NCBI RefSeq assembly: GCF_026125825.1 | Contig: NZ_JAHCKK010000007.1 | Location: 22,529 to 86,528 of the forward strand | DNA from: Hydrogenophaga sp. | Lineage (GTDB): Bacteria > Pseudomonadota > Gammaproteobacteria > Burkholderiales > Burkholderiaceae_C | DNA length: 64,000 nucleotides | Direction of reading: 5' to 3' | Part shown: piece after piece, positions 41,006 through 48,954 of the stretch | Position numbering within the stretch: the first letter of the stretch is position 1 | Layout of the letters: each line of letters begins with the position of its first letter | Program-made: the position numbers and the translations under genes | Notes under the pieces: model-generated | The model's database searches: none | Seen by the model: only the letters and a program-made list of their open reading frames with translations | Told to the model about the DNA's origin: nothing

Positions 41006-41541
41006 GGCAGGCGCTTCACGAACGACAGCGTGACCTCACCCAGGCGGATGCCGAATTTGCTCATCGTGGCCTTGTTGAGCATGACGCGCTCGTCCATGAG
41101 GTACATCCAGTCGTCGAACTGCACTTCGTAGGTCTTGCCGTCCACCGGTTGCAGCAGCGTGTAGCCCCATCGGAAGGCATTGCCCTGCTGCTCGCCGATG
41201 GCGGTGCCCACCACATCGTCGGCGGTGCCGCTGAAGCGGCCGTTGCCCAGGTGCTTCATGCGCCACACCCGCTTCTGTGTCGTGCCGTCCGAGTAGGTGA
41301 ACGCCTCGTCGAGCACGCCATCGTCGCCATTCCATTGGCAGCGCATGACCACGACGAAGCGCTTGACCACCTTGCCCGAGCGGTCGGTGAAGACGCCGTA
41401 GGCGTCGAGCGTGCCGTTGAAATACGTGCGCAGGTCAAGCACCGGTTTTTCACCGGTGTATTGCGCGATCTGCGGGCCTGCGCAACCAGAGAGTGCGGCG
41501 GCGCCCGCGATGCCGGCGGCGAGCAAGTGACGACGTTGCAT
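41002..41541 (-). CDS. DUF3833 lipoprotein
   Basis: Exported protein of 179 aa. It has an N-terminal signal MQRRHLLAAGIAGAAALSGC with the lipobox LSGC, so the Cys at about 20 is lipidated. The DUF3833 domain fills the rest (LDLRTYFNGTLDAYGVFTDRSG, FTYSDGTTQKRVWRM, DDWMYLMDERVMLNKATMSKFG). It has a lipocalin-like beta-rich look and could bind a lipid at the membrane surface; the role is unknown. It is consistently associated with the COG2907-DUF1365-Cfa genes found upstream here. Confidence 0.85.
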   Translation of the reverse strand: MQRRHLLAAGIAGAAALSGCAGPQIAQYTGEKPVLDLRTYFNGTLDAYGVFTDRSGKVVKRFVVVMRCQWNGDDGVLDEAFTYSDGTTQKRVWRMKHLGNGRFSGTADDVVGTAIGEQQGNAFRWGYTLLQPVDGKTYEVQFDDWMYLMDERVMLNKATMSKFGIRLGEVTLSFVKRLP

Positions 41542-41550
41542 GGCGGTCTT

Positions 41551-42873
41551 TCAGTTCGTGGACAGAGGGTGAAGCGGGGGCGCGAGCTTTTGCTCGGGCC
41601 GGATGACGAACGCGTACAACGAGCCCGCGGCCAGCAGTTTGAGCAGGCAGGGCAGCAGGCAGTAGGCGATGGTGAGTGTCTGCAGCGCGGCAGGGTCGCG
41701 CGTGCCCGGTGTGTAGCCGAACCAGGCCAGCAGCGGCAGCGCCAGGCCCGCGGCCAGCGCGAGGTTGAGCTTGGTGGCGAAATTCCACCAGCCGAAGTAC
41801 GCGCCCTCGCGTTGACCGCGCTCGCCCAGTCGGCCAATCAAGCCGGCGAGCAGCGCACCGGGCAGGGCCAGGTCGGTGCCCAGCGCCACGCCCGACAGTG
41901 CACACACCACCAGGAACGCGATCGCATCGCCCGCACCCAGCAGCGCCGCCGAGACGAACACCGCCACCGACACGCCCATGCCCACCAGCCAGGTGCGCGC
42001 CAGGCCGAGGTGGGCGACCAGCCGGACCCACAGCGGCATCGACAACGCGGCGCACAGGAAGTAGGTGGCGAGGAAAGCCGGCTCCATCGAGGGGGATGCT
42101 TGCAGCCGGTCCTGCACAAAGAACAAGACCAGCGTGGCCGGCACAGCGCTGGCGGTGCCGTTGATCACGAACACCGCGAGCAGCCGTCTGAACGCGGGTT
42201 GGCGCAACGGCGACGCACCCGTTGCGAGGAGGGGGGTGGATGTGGCTCGTGTCTGAGGGCGCGCCGAGCGGCTCCAGGCCCACCAGCCCAGCGCCAGCAG
42301 CACCGCGAACGCCCAGACCGTCGCGCCCAGTCCCAGCGTCGCCGGCAGCACGGCAGCGATCAGCACGCCGAGCAGGGCCAGGCCTTCGCGCCAGGCCACC
42401 ACGCGGCTGCGCTGGGCCTCGTCCCCGCCCAGGCGGGCTCCCCAGGCCTGGTGCGCCACGGAAACCACGCTGTAGGCGACGTAGGTGACGGCCATCAACC
42501 CGCCGGCCCAGCCCAGCAGGCTGGCGGCGTTGGCCTGGCGCACCGTGGCCGGGGGAAACAGCAGGCCCCACAGCCCGGCCGCCAGCACCAGCGCCGCCAC
42601 GGCCGCCGTACCCAGTACGGCCGCGATCGAGCGCGCAAAGAGCCGGTCGCACCAGCGCCCTATCCACGGGTCGAGCACGGCGTCGATCAGCCGCGCGGCC
42701 AACAGCACCGCGCCCAGGGCGGCCAGGGGCGCGCCGAATTCGCGCGCGTAGTGGTTGGGCAGGATCACGTACAGCGGCAGCGCGACAAACGCCAGCGGCA
42801 TGCCCAGCAGGCCGTAGCGCAAGCCCCGGCGCCACGCACCTGGCCCGATGAAGCTGGCGGCGGGGTCGCTCAT
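41551..42873 (-). CDS. MFS transporter of the GPH/MelB-like (COG2211) type
   Basis: Polytopic inner-membrane carrier, 440 aa, 12 predicted helices. The N-terminal arrangement GLLGMPLAFVALPLYVILPNHYAREFG and LIDAVLDPWIGRWCDR follows the GPH cation-symporter pattern, with the charged Asp in DPWIG. Start 42873 overlaps the stop of the preceding gene by 4 bp; earlier in-frame codons lie inside that gene. Homologues sit in the oxidant-responsive Cfa/DUF1365 operons of other proteobacteria. The substrate is unknown and could be a lipid-pathway precursor. Confidence 0.83.
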   Translation of the reverse strand: MSDPAASFIGPGAWRRGLRYGLLGMPLAFVALPLYVILPNHYAREFGAPLAALGAVLLAARLIDAVLDPWIGRWCDRLFARSIAAVLGTAAVAALVLAAGLWGLLFPPATVRQANAASLLGWAGGLMAVTYVAYSVVSVAHQAWGARLGGDEAQRSRVVAWREGLALLGVLIAAVLPATLGLGATVWAFAVLLALGWWAWSRSARPQTRATSTPLLATGASPLRQPAFRRLLAVFVINGTASAVPATLVLFFVQDRLQASPSMEPAFLATYFLCAALSMPLWVRLVAHLGLARTWLVGMGVSVAVFVSAALLGAGDAIAFLVVCALSGVALGTDLALPGALLAGLIGRLGERGQREGAYFGWWNFATKLNLALAAGLALPLLAWFGYTPGTRDPAALQTLTIAYCLLPCLLKLLAAGSLYAFVIRPEQKLAPPLHPLSTN

Positions 42874-43439
42874 GGCGCGCGCGGCGGGCCGCCCAAAGAC
42901 TGGATCAGTGTTTCGCGCAGCCGTGGCTGCGAGGTTTTGGGCGAGAGCCAGATGCCGAAGAACAACCGGGAGAAGGCGTCGTCGGCCAGCTCGCCGAGCC
43001 ACTGCCCGTTGAGGTAGAAGCGCGCACCGCGGCCCGGCACATGCACACCGGTGAGGCGGTCGCCGCGCTGCACGTCCGGGAACAGGGCGCTCATGGCGCT
43101 CTGCCAGCGCAGGGCTTGCGCGGGGTCCAGCGCGGCCAGCCCTTTCATTTCGTCGATCGAGCGCTGGGCGATGTCGGCGCCCTTGAAGCCGCGCAGATAG
43201 CTCAGTTCCAGGCCGAAGCGCTGGTCTTCAAAGCGCTGGATGTCAAAACCCCGTGGAGCGTACAAATGCGCGTCGTAGACGTCGAATCCCCAGTAGCGCA
43301 GGCGGGCGCTGCCCACGCGTGACTGGTCCTGCAGCGCCACGCTCAGCGCGGGTCCCGGTGCCGGGGCAGGCTGCGCGAGCGCAGGCCCGCCGATCAACAG
43401 CGCGATGGCCACGAGCAGGGACGGGGTGACGGCGGGCAT
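42870..43439 (-). CDS. exported chalcone-isomerase-like protein
   Basis: Periplasmic protein, 189 aa, with a signal peptide (MPAVTPSLLVAIALLIGGPA, cut after ALAQ). The mature part matches bacterial chalcone-isomerase-like domains (PF16036 type): GSARLRYWGFDVYDAHLYAPRG, LELSYLRGFKGADIAQRSI, and a late GIWLSPKTSQPRLRETLI. Plant relatives that lack isomerase activity bind fatty acids, so a fatty-acid carrier or chaperone role fits this lipid operon; this is inference. Start 43439 lies 10 bp after the Cfa stop, and the gene overlaps the MFS gene by 4 bp. Confidence 0.82.
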   Translation of the reverse strand: MPAVTPSLLVAIALLIGGPALAQPAPAPGPALSVALQDQSRVGSARLRYWGFDVYDAHLYAPRGFDIQRFEDQRFGLELSYLRGFKGADIAQRSIDEMKGLAALDPAQALRWQSAMSALFPDVQRGDRLTGVHVPGRGARFYLNGQWLGELADDAFSRLFFGIWLSPKTSQPRLRETLIQSLGGPPRAP

Positions 43440-43449
43440 GGCGAGGGCC

Positions 43450-44676
43450 TCAGGCGGGTTTGCGCAGCGTGTACTGCACCACGTCGATGTTCTGCTGCAC
43501 GAACGCCGCTTCGCAGTAGGCGAGGTAGAACTCCCAGATGCGCAGGAAGCGCTGGTCAAAGCCCAGCTGCAGCACGCGCTCCTGTTCGCGCAGGAAATCC
43601 TCGCGCCAGTTCGCCAGCGTGCGCGCGTAGTCCTGGCCAAAGGCCAATTCATCCACCACCTCCAGCCCTGCGTGGCCGGCCTGGGCGCGCAGCTCGCTCG
43701 GGCATGGCAGGCAGCCGCCCGGGAAGATGTACTGCTGGATGAAGTCTGTGCCCTTGATATAGCGGTCGAAGTGCTCGTCGGCAATCACGATGCTCTGGAT
43801 GCACGCCCGGCCGCCGGGCTTGAGCAGGCGCTCCACGGTCTGGAAGTAAGTGGGCCAGTACGAACGCCCCACCGCTTCGACCATTTCAATGGAGCAGATG
43901 GCGTCGAACGGCGCGTCGTCGATGTCGCGGTAATCCTGCAGCCGCAGATCGGCGCGGTCTTCGCGGCCGATGTCCTTGAGGCGCTGTCTCGCGAACGCCA
44001 GCTGTTCGGTCGACAGCGTCACCCCGACCACCGAGGCGTCGAACTCCGTGGTGGCTTTCTCCGCCAGCGCGCCCCAGCCGCAGCCGATCTCCAGCACCCG
44101 GTCGCCCGGGCGCACACCGGCCTGGCGCAGCGCGCGGCGCACTTTGGCGTGTTGCGCCATCACCATGGTCTGGTCCGGTGTCTCGAACCAGGCCGACGAG
44201 TAGTTCATGGTCTCGTCCAGCCACAGGCGGTAGAACGCGTTGCCCAGGTCGTAGTGGGCGTGGATGTTCTTGCGGCTGTTGGCCTTGGAGTTGCGGTTGA
44301 GCAGGTGCCGCACGCGGTAGGCCAGGCGGCCCAGCCACGAGCCGTAAACCATGTCCTCCACCTCGCGGCGGTTGGCCACCAGCAACGAGAGCAGCGAGGT
44401 CAGGTGCGGGGTGCTCCAGTCGCCGGCGATGTAGGTTTCGGCGAAACCGATGTCGCCCGATTTCAGCGTGGCGCTGCAGACGTTCCAGTTGTGCAGCTTC
44501 ATGCTCGCGTGGGGGCCATCGGCTTGCCCGAAGCGCTGCACCGATCCATCGGGCAGTTGCAGCGTGAGGCTGCCGTGCACCAGGCGCTGCAACAGTTGCA
44601 GCGTGGTGCGGGCCGCGGCCGGCGTGTTGCGGGGCAGCTCGAAGCCCACGGGGTGGCGGGAAGTGGTGCTGTTCAT
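43450..44676 (-). CDS. cyclopropane-fatty-acyl-phospholipid synthase family methyltransferase
   Basis: SAM-dependent enzyme acting on double bonds of membrane phospholipid acyl chains, 408 aa. An N-terminal lipid-binding region (1-130) precedes the methyltransferase domain: VLEIGCGWGALAEKA (SAM motif I, about 190-204), CSIEMVEAVGRSYWP, and IKGTDFIQQYIFPGGCLP. In this COG2907-COG3496-COG2230 setting members may make a methylated unsaturated or furan fatty acid precursor rather than a simple cyclopropane. Start overlaps the DUF1365 stop by 4 bp. Confidence 0.93.
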   Translation of the reverse strand: MNSTTSRHPVGFELPRNTPAAARTTLQLLQRLVHGSLTLQLPDGSVQRFGQADGPHASMKLHNWNVCSATLKSGDIGFAETYIAGDWSTPHLTSLLSLLVANRREVEDMVYGSWLGRLAYRVRHLLNRNSKANSRKNIHAHYDLGNAFYRLWLDETMNYSSAWFETPDQTMVMAQHAKVRRALRQAGVRPGDRVLEIGCGWGALAEKATTEFDASVVGVTLSTEQLAFARQRLKDIGREDRADLRLQDYRDIDDAPFDAICSIEMVEAVGRSYWPTYFQTVERLLKPGGRACIQSIVIADEHFDRYIKGTDFIQQYIFPGGCLPCPSELRAQAGHAGLEVVDELAFGQDYARTLANWREDFLREQERVLQLGFDQRFLRIWEFYLAYCEAAFVQQNIDVVQYTLRKPA

Positions 44677-45482
44677 GGTTGACGGGGCTCAGCGTTCGCA
44701 GTGGGTGCCGGGGAAGCGGCGGCGGTGACAAAGTCGCCCGGAGCGGGCGGTTGGCGGAAAAACGGGGCCTTGTGCCACCACAGGCGCAAGGCCTGCCAGT
44801 GGATGCGGGCGATCACGCCCAGGGTCATGGCAGGGTGGGACCACAGGGCGCGGCGCAGCGTGGCGGCGTTCAGTGGCAGCAACTCACCGCTCACGCTCGT
44901 GTTGAGCAGGGCCGCGTCATCCGCGCCGTCGAAGTAGTCGATGCGCGCCACGGTGCGGGCGCCCGGGCCTTGCGTGCGCATGAAGACGAAACGGTAACGC
45001 CCGCGCACAGGGCAGAACGGCGAGACGTGGAACACCTTGGCGGCCTCGCAGGGCTGGCCGTAGCGGGGCGAGTCGAGCAGGTAGCAGTGGCGTTCGCCAA
45101 ACGTGTTGTTCACTTCCGCGAGCACCGCGCGGAGCGAACCGTCGAGGCGGTGGCAGTACCAGAAGCTCACCGGCTTGAAGCTGTAGCCCAGCATGCGCGG
45201 GTAGGTGTGCAGCCAGACCTCGCCCTGCGCATCCAGAATGCCGTGCTGGCGCAGCACCTCGTCCAGCCAGCCCAGGCTGTCTGCGCGGCCGTCACCATGG
45301 TCGGCATCGTGAAAGCTCAGCGCCGCGCGGCGGTTGCGCGCCAGTGCGCCAGGCCCGTGCTCGCGCAGGCTGCGCATCGGCAGCATCAGAAAGCAGGTGG
45401 CGTAGGCGAACGCGTGGTGGCGCGGCCGGTGGCGCGTATGGCGCACCTGGCCAAAGCCGAGCTGCGCCACGGCCGCCTTCAT
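44673..45482 (-). CDS. DUF1365 (COG3496) family protein
   Basis: Protein of 269 aa, no signal peptide. Family signatures: GQVRHTRHRPRHHAFAYATC, SFWYCHRLDGSLRAVLAEVNNTFGE, and FHVSPFCPVRGRYRF. Biochemical role is unproven, but the gene nearly always lies between a COG2907 FAD oxidoreductase and a Cfa-like methyltransferase, as here, with 4-bp overlaps on both sides. That linkage implies a shared lipid-modifying pathway. Confidence 0.9.
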   Translation of the reverse strand: MKAAVAQLGFGQVRHTRHRPRHHAFAYATCFLMLPMRSLREHGPGALARNRRAALSFHDADHGDGRADSLGWLDEVLRQHGILDAQGEVWLHTYPRMLGYSFKPVSFWYCHRLDGSLRAVLAEVNNTFGERHCYLLDSPRYGQPCEAAKVFHVSPFCPVRGRYRFVFMRTQGPGARTVARIDYFDGADDAALLNTSVSGELLPLNAATLRRALWSHPAMTLGVIARIHWQALRLWWHKAPFFRQPPAPGDFVTAAASPAPTANAEPRQP

Positions 45483-46903
45483 GCGAACACCCCGGGGAGC
45501 GCGGCGCGGCGCAGCTCGCTCTCGCTGGTCATCGGCACCAGGCCATGTGCGTCGATCAGGCCGCGCGCGGCCTGCAGGCCCGATTTCAGACCGTCCTCGT
45601 GAAAACCATAGCCGGTCCACGCCCCGGCGAACCAGGTGTGGCGTTGTCCCTGCAGGGCGGGAATCCCGGCCTGGGCGCGAATGGCCGCGAGGTCGAACAC
45701 CGGATGCTCGTAGGCGTACTCGCCCAGCAACTGCGTGGGGTTGATCTCGCGCTGCGGGTTGAGCGAAACCACCACCGGTTGCCGCACGGGCAGCGGCTGC
45801 AGGCGGTTGATCAGGTAGTGCAGGCAGACGCTGGCCGACTCTTGATCGGCGGTGGGCGCGCGCTCGTAGTTCCAGGCCGCCCAGGCTCGCGGATTCTCCG
45901 GCAGCACCGAGGCATCGGTGTGCAGCACGGCGCGGTTGGGCTGGTAGCGGATGGCGCCGAGCAGCTCGCGCTCAGCCGCCGAGGCCTGGTTGCCGAGCAG
46001 GCGCAACGCCTGGTCGCTGTGACAGGCCATCACGATCGCATCGAAGCGCTCCACCTGGCCCGGCGAGACCACGCGCACGCCCTCGTCGTCCCGCAACACC
46101 TGCTGCACGGGTGTGAAAAGGCGCTTGTCGGCAACGCCCCGCAGGATCTTGCTCACGTACTGGCGAGCGCCACCAGCCACCGTGTGCCACTGAGGCCGGT
46201 TCCTCACCTGGATCAGACCGTGGTTGTGACAGAAGCGCACCATGGTGGCGACCGGGAACGCCAGCATCTGGTCGGTCGGGCAGCTCCAGATGCAACCCAT
46301 CATGGGCAGAAAGTACCAGTCGCGGAACTCGGCGGAGAAGCGCTGCTCGCGCAGGAAATCGCCGAGCGGCTGCAGCAGCGGGCTGTCCGGCCGCAGGTCA
46401 TCGCCCCGTTCGGCCAGGCGGGTGGTGACGCGGTTGAAGCGCGCGATGTCCGCCAGCATGCGCAAAAAGCGCGGGTTGGCGAGGTTGCGGCGCTGCGCGA
46501 ACACGGAGGACAGGTCGCTCCCGCTCCATTCGAGCGCGTCACCGCCGGGCCCGGCCCCCGGTACCTGGACCGAGAACGACATGTCCGAGCGCGCGGTGGG
46601 CACCCCCAAAGCGCCGAGCAGGGCCAGCAGGTTGGGGTAGGTGCGTTCGTTGAGCACCAGAAAGCCGGTGTCCACGCCGAAGGTGGTGGGCACGCCGTAG
46701 GCATCGGGCAGGGTCACGTCCACCGTGTGCGTGTGGCCGCCGAAATAGTCGCCGGCCTCGTACAGGGTGATGTCCGCCAGACCCTGCAAAGTGTGGGCGG
46801 CCGCCAGGCCGGCAATGCCCGAGCCGACGATGGCCACGCGCGACGGCCGGGAGGACGCGGCGCGCGCAGACGAGAGGGAGGTGGGGGGGAGGACCGACTG
46901 CAT
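45479..46903 (-). CDS. FAD-dependent oxidoreductase (COG2907, amine-oxidase-like)
   Basis: Flavoenzyme of 474 aa, first gene of the lipid operon. The dinucleotide-binding motif VAIVGSGIAGLAAAHTL stands at about 23-39, with the ribose-binding acid in YEAGDYFGGHTHT. The C-terminal FAD motif is WFAGAWTGYGFHEDGLKSG. It belongs to the monoamine-oxidase/phytoene-desaturase-like fold, so dehydrogenation of an acyl chain is a reasonable reaction. The first 20 residues are a Ser/Arg-rich tail. Expression is probably from the ECF-type promoter 210-240 bp upstream. Confidence 0.9.
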   Translation of the reverse strand: MQSVLPPTSLSSARAASSRPSRVAIVGSGIAGLAAAHTLQGLADITLYEAGDYFGGHTHTVDVTLPDAYGVPTTFGVDTGFLVLNERTYPNLLALLGALGVPTARSDMSFSVQVPGAGPGGDALEWSGSDLSSVFAQRRNLANPRFLRMLADIARFNRVTTRLAERGDDLRPDSPLLQPLGDFLREQRFSAEFRDWYFLPMMGCIWSCPTDQMLAFPVATMVRFCHNHGLIQVRNRPQWHTVAGGARQYVSKILRGVADKRLFTPVQQVLRDDEGVRVVSPGQVERFDAIVMACHSDQALRLLGNQASAAERELLGAIRYQPNRAVLHTDASVLPENPRAWAAWNYERAPTADQESASVCLHYLINRLQPLPVRQPVVVSLNPQREINPTQLLGEYAYEHPVFDLAAIRAQAGIPALQGQRHTWFAGAWTGYGFHEDGLKSGLQAARGLIDAHGLVPMTSESELRRAALPGVFA

Positions 46904-47243
46904 GGACGGACCTCAGCGCCCTTGGGCCGCGCACCTCAGGGTGCTGCGGCCACGCAGGCCAATACAAAAGACTGCGAAGCGCCCCCAGACGAACAAGGGA
47001 GGGAGGGAGGAGGAGGAGAAGCGCCTCGGGATTGCAACCGGATCACGCAGACCCGGAAGGCTTCGCAGTGCAAAACGGAAATCGGCGGTCGGCACGCTGT
47101 CCGGCCTGCTGCTTACGACGCGCGGTCCGCGAGAAAAGTTCCATCCCTCGGTCCAAGGGCGCGCGAAGCAGAGACGGCTGGGCAGGGGCATGGTGGGTCG
47201 ACTCGCAATGAAATACTTGTTGGTTCTGATTGTGACTGATGAG
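46904..47243 (-). other. intergenic leader of the lipid operon
   Basis: No gene is seen in these 340 bp. They contain the ECF-type promoter (47113-47142), a long leader of about 200 nt and, on the plus strand, a purine tract of repeated GGGA and GGA units (46997-47018) with G-quadruplex potential. A TGATCC hexamer (minus strand, complement of 47039-47044) resembles the -35 of ChrR-type sigma-E promoters but has no fitting -10. Confidence 0.6.
47113..47142 (-). promoter_or_regulatory. predicted ECF sigma-factor promoter of the lipid operon
   Basis: On the minus strand GGAACTT (complement of 47136-47142) is followed after 17 bp by TCGTAA (complement of 47113-47118). This is the standard RpoE-type ECF layout (GGAACTT / TCTRA or CGTA). 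It faces the FAD oxidoreductase gene. Confidence 0.6.
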
Positions 47244-47250
47244 TCACAAT
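47229..47250. repeat. perfect 9-bp inverted repeat over the Gpx stop codon
   Basis: Arms ATTGTGACT (47229-47237) and AGTCACAAT (47242-47250) flank GATG. The right arm covers the glutathione peroxidase stop codon. It may be a transcript-end hairpin or an operator for the downstream operon. Confidence 0.6.
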
Positions 47251-47846
47251 TTAGTCGATAGAAACTTTTCTATGTCCTTGATGAACGCAGGGTTTTTGGG
47301 CTCGACGCCGCTGGCGTAGCTGCGCACCGTCTGGCCGTCGCGCGCGATCAGGTACTTGTGGAAGTTCCAGCGCGGGTGGTCGCCCGTCTTCTCGGCCAGC
47401 TGGCGGTACAGCGGATTCGTGTGGCGCCCGACCACGCTGGTCTTGCTGAACATCGGGAATTTCACGCCGAAGGTGTTCTCGCAGAAGTCGGCGATGGCCT
47501 GGTTGCTGCCCGGCTCCTGGCTGCCGAAGTCGTTGGCGGGAAAGCCCAGCACCACCAGCCCCTGGGACTGGTAGCGCGCGTACAGCGCCTCCAGCCCTTC
47601 GTACTGTTGGGTGAAGCCGCAGAAGCTCGCGGTGTTCACCACCAGCACGACCTTGCCGCTGTACTGGCACAGCGACTGGGGCTTTTCGTCCTGCAGGCGG
47701 TCGAAGCGGTGCTGCAGCAGCACGGGGCAGCCCACCGCCGTGGAGGCGGGCGCGGGGGAAGGCGTGGGCTGGGCCGAGGCGGGCCGGGCGATAGGGAGCG
47801 CCAGCGCGCCGATCAGGGCCAGGCTCAGAAAGTCGAGGTTCTTCAT
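47244..47846 (-). CDS. exported glutathione peroxidase-like protein
   Basis: Periplasmic peroxidase, 200 aa, with a signal peptide (ALIGALALPIARPASAQ). The GPx core is present: VLVVNTASFCGFTQQYEGLE with peroxidatic Cys in place of Sec, GFPANDFGSQEPGSN with the conserved Gln, and WNFHKYLI with Trp-Asn, giving the usual tetrad. A second Cys (FCENTF) may be the resolving residue, so thioredoxin-type reduction is likely. ATG 47846 has GGAG upstream. It lies upstream of the lipid operon on the same strand and hints at a lipid-peroxide theme. Confidence 0.92.
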   Translation of the reverse strand: MKNLDFLSLALIGALALPIARPASAQPTPSPAPASTAVGCPVLLQHRFDRLQDEKPQSLCQYSGKVVLVVNTASFCGFTQQYEGLEALYARYQSQGLVVLGFPANDFGSQEPGSNQAIADFCENTFGVKFPMFSKTSVVGRHTNPLYRQLAEKTGDHPRWNFHKYLIARDGQTVRSYASGVEPKNPAFIKDIEKFLSTKL

Positions 47847-48053
47847 GCGGCAACTCCAGGGGTTCAAAAAATTCATTCCAACATGGGCCTGTCGCAAACT
47901 CAAGCGCGTCTGAGCTTCACTACGCAAGCGATGGCGAGGTGGATTCAAACCGGGCTCCGGAACTTTCCGGGGGCGCAAGTCCCGAACGATCGGGTGGTTT
48001 GTCGTTGCCCTGAAAGTCCGCCGCATAGAATGTCCGCGTTAAGAAAGACCACC

Positions 48054-48899
48054 ATGCTCTATCCTGAACTCTTCAAACAACTCGAATCCGTGCGTTGGGA
48101 CATGGACAAGGACATTCCCTGGGACAAGTTCGACGCCAGCGCGCTGACCGACGAACAGGCGCAGACCATCAAGATGAACGCCATCACCGAGTGGGCGGCG
48201 CTGCCGGCCACCGAGATGTTCCTGCGCGACAACCGCGACGACTCCGACTTCTCGGCCTTCATGTCGATCTGGTTCTTTGAAGAGCAGAAGCACTCGCTGG
48301 TGTTGATGGAGTACCTTCGCCGCTTCCGTCCCGACCTCGTGCCCACGGAGCAGGAGCTGCACGACATCCGTTTCGAATTCGATCCGGCGCCGCCGCTGGA
48401 GACGCTGATGCTGCACTTCTGCGGCGAGATCCGCCTGAACCACTGGTATCGCCGCGCCAGCGAATGGCACACCGAACCCGTGATCAAGCAGATCTACAGC
48501 ACCCTCAGCCAGGACGAGGCCCGCCACGGAGGCGCCTACCTGCGCTACATGAAGCGCGCCATTGGCAAGTTCGGCAACGAGGCCCGCTCGGCCTTTGCCA
48601 AGGTGGGCGTGCTCATGGCCAGCGCACGGCGCACCGCCCAGGCGCTGCACCCGACCAACCTCCACGTGAACAAGAACCTGTTCCCCAACGACACCATCCA
48701 GAGCCGCCTGCCCAATCCCGAGTGGCTGGAGCACTGGCTGGACAAGCAGATCAACTTCGATGCGGTCTGGGAAACGCGCGTGGTCGACCGCATCCTGCAC
48801 AACATGAGCCTGCTGATGGAGCAGAGCTTCAAGTCCGTGCAGGAACTCAACCGCTTCCGCAAGTCGGTCTCGGTCTCCGCTGCACCGTCGGCCGCCTGA
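48054..48899 (+). CDS. ferritin-like di-iron protein of the acyl-ACP desaturase type
   Basis: Four-helix-bundle di-iron protein, 281 aa. Carboxylate/His pairs of the desaturase/ferritin-like fold are visible: ATEMFLRDN, WFFEEQKHSLVL (E-x-x-H), CGEIRLNHWYRRASEWH and LSQDEARHGGAYL (E-x-x-H). The spacing fits FA_desaturase_2 proteins, though it lacks a clear ACP-binding surface, so it may be an oxygenase or desaturase acting on another acyl carrier. An ATG at 48030 in the same frame would add eight residues. It diverges from the Gpx gene and ends in a terminator. Confidence 0.82.
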   Translation: MLYPELFKQLESVRWDMDKDIPWDKFDASALTDEQAQTIKMNAITEWAALPATEMFLRDNRDDSDFSAFMSIWFFEEQKHSLVLMEYLRRFRPDLVPTEQELHDIRFEFDPAPPLETLMLHFCGEIRLNHWYRRASEWHTEPVIKQIYSTLSQDEARHGGAYLRYMKRAIGKFGNEARSAFAKVGVLMASARRTAQALHPTNLHVNKNLFPNDTIQSRLPNPEWLEHWLDKQINFDAVWETRVVDRILHNMSLLMEQSFKSVQELNRFRKSVSVSAAPSAA

Positions 48900-48918
48900 G
48901 GCCTCAGGCGCTGCATCG

Positions 48919-48946
48919 CAAAAGCCCGCTCCTGCGGGCTTTTTGC
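48919..48946 (+). terminator. Rho-independent terminator of the di-iron protein gene
   Basis: AGCCCGC (48923-48929) pairs with GCGGGCT (48934-48940) across TCCT. An A-run precedes and TTTT follows; probably also serves the convergent rhombosortase gene. Confidence 0.93.
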
Positions 48947-48954
48947 TGGGCGCT

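Noticed and set aside
47039-47062. ChrR-type sigma-E promoter beginning with TGATCC (minus strand)
   Set aside because: The -35-like hexamer is exact, but nothing like TAAGA follows at 16-19 bp; the GGAACTT/TCGTAA pair further upstream is a better promoter.
47229-47250. CRP-type site (TGTGA...TCACA)
   Set aside because: The half-sites are 8 bp apart instead of the 6 bp needed for CRP, so it is kept only as an unassigned palindrome.
47358-48053. Long upstream extension of the di-iron protein gene
   Set aside because: It is antisense to the glutathione peroxidase and its translation is low-complexity; the conserved protein begins at 48054.
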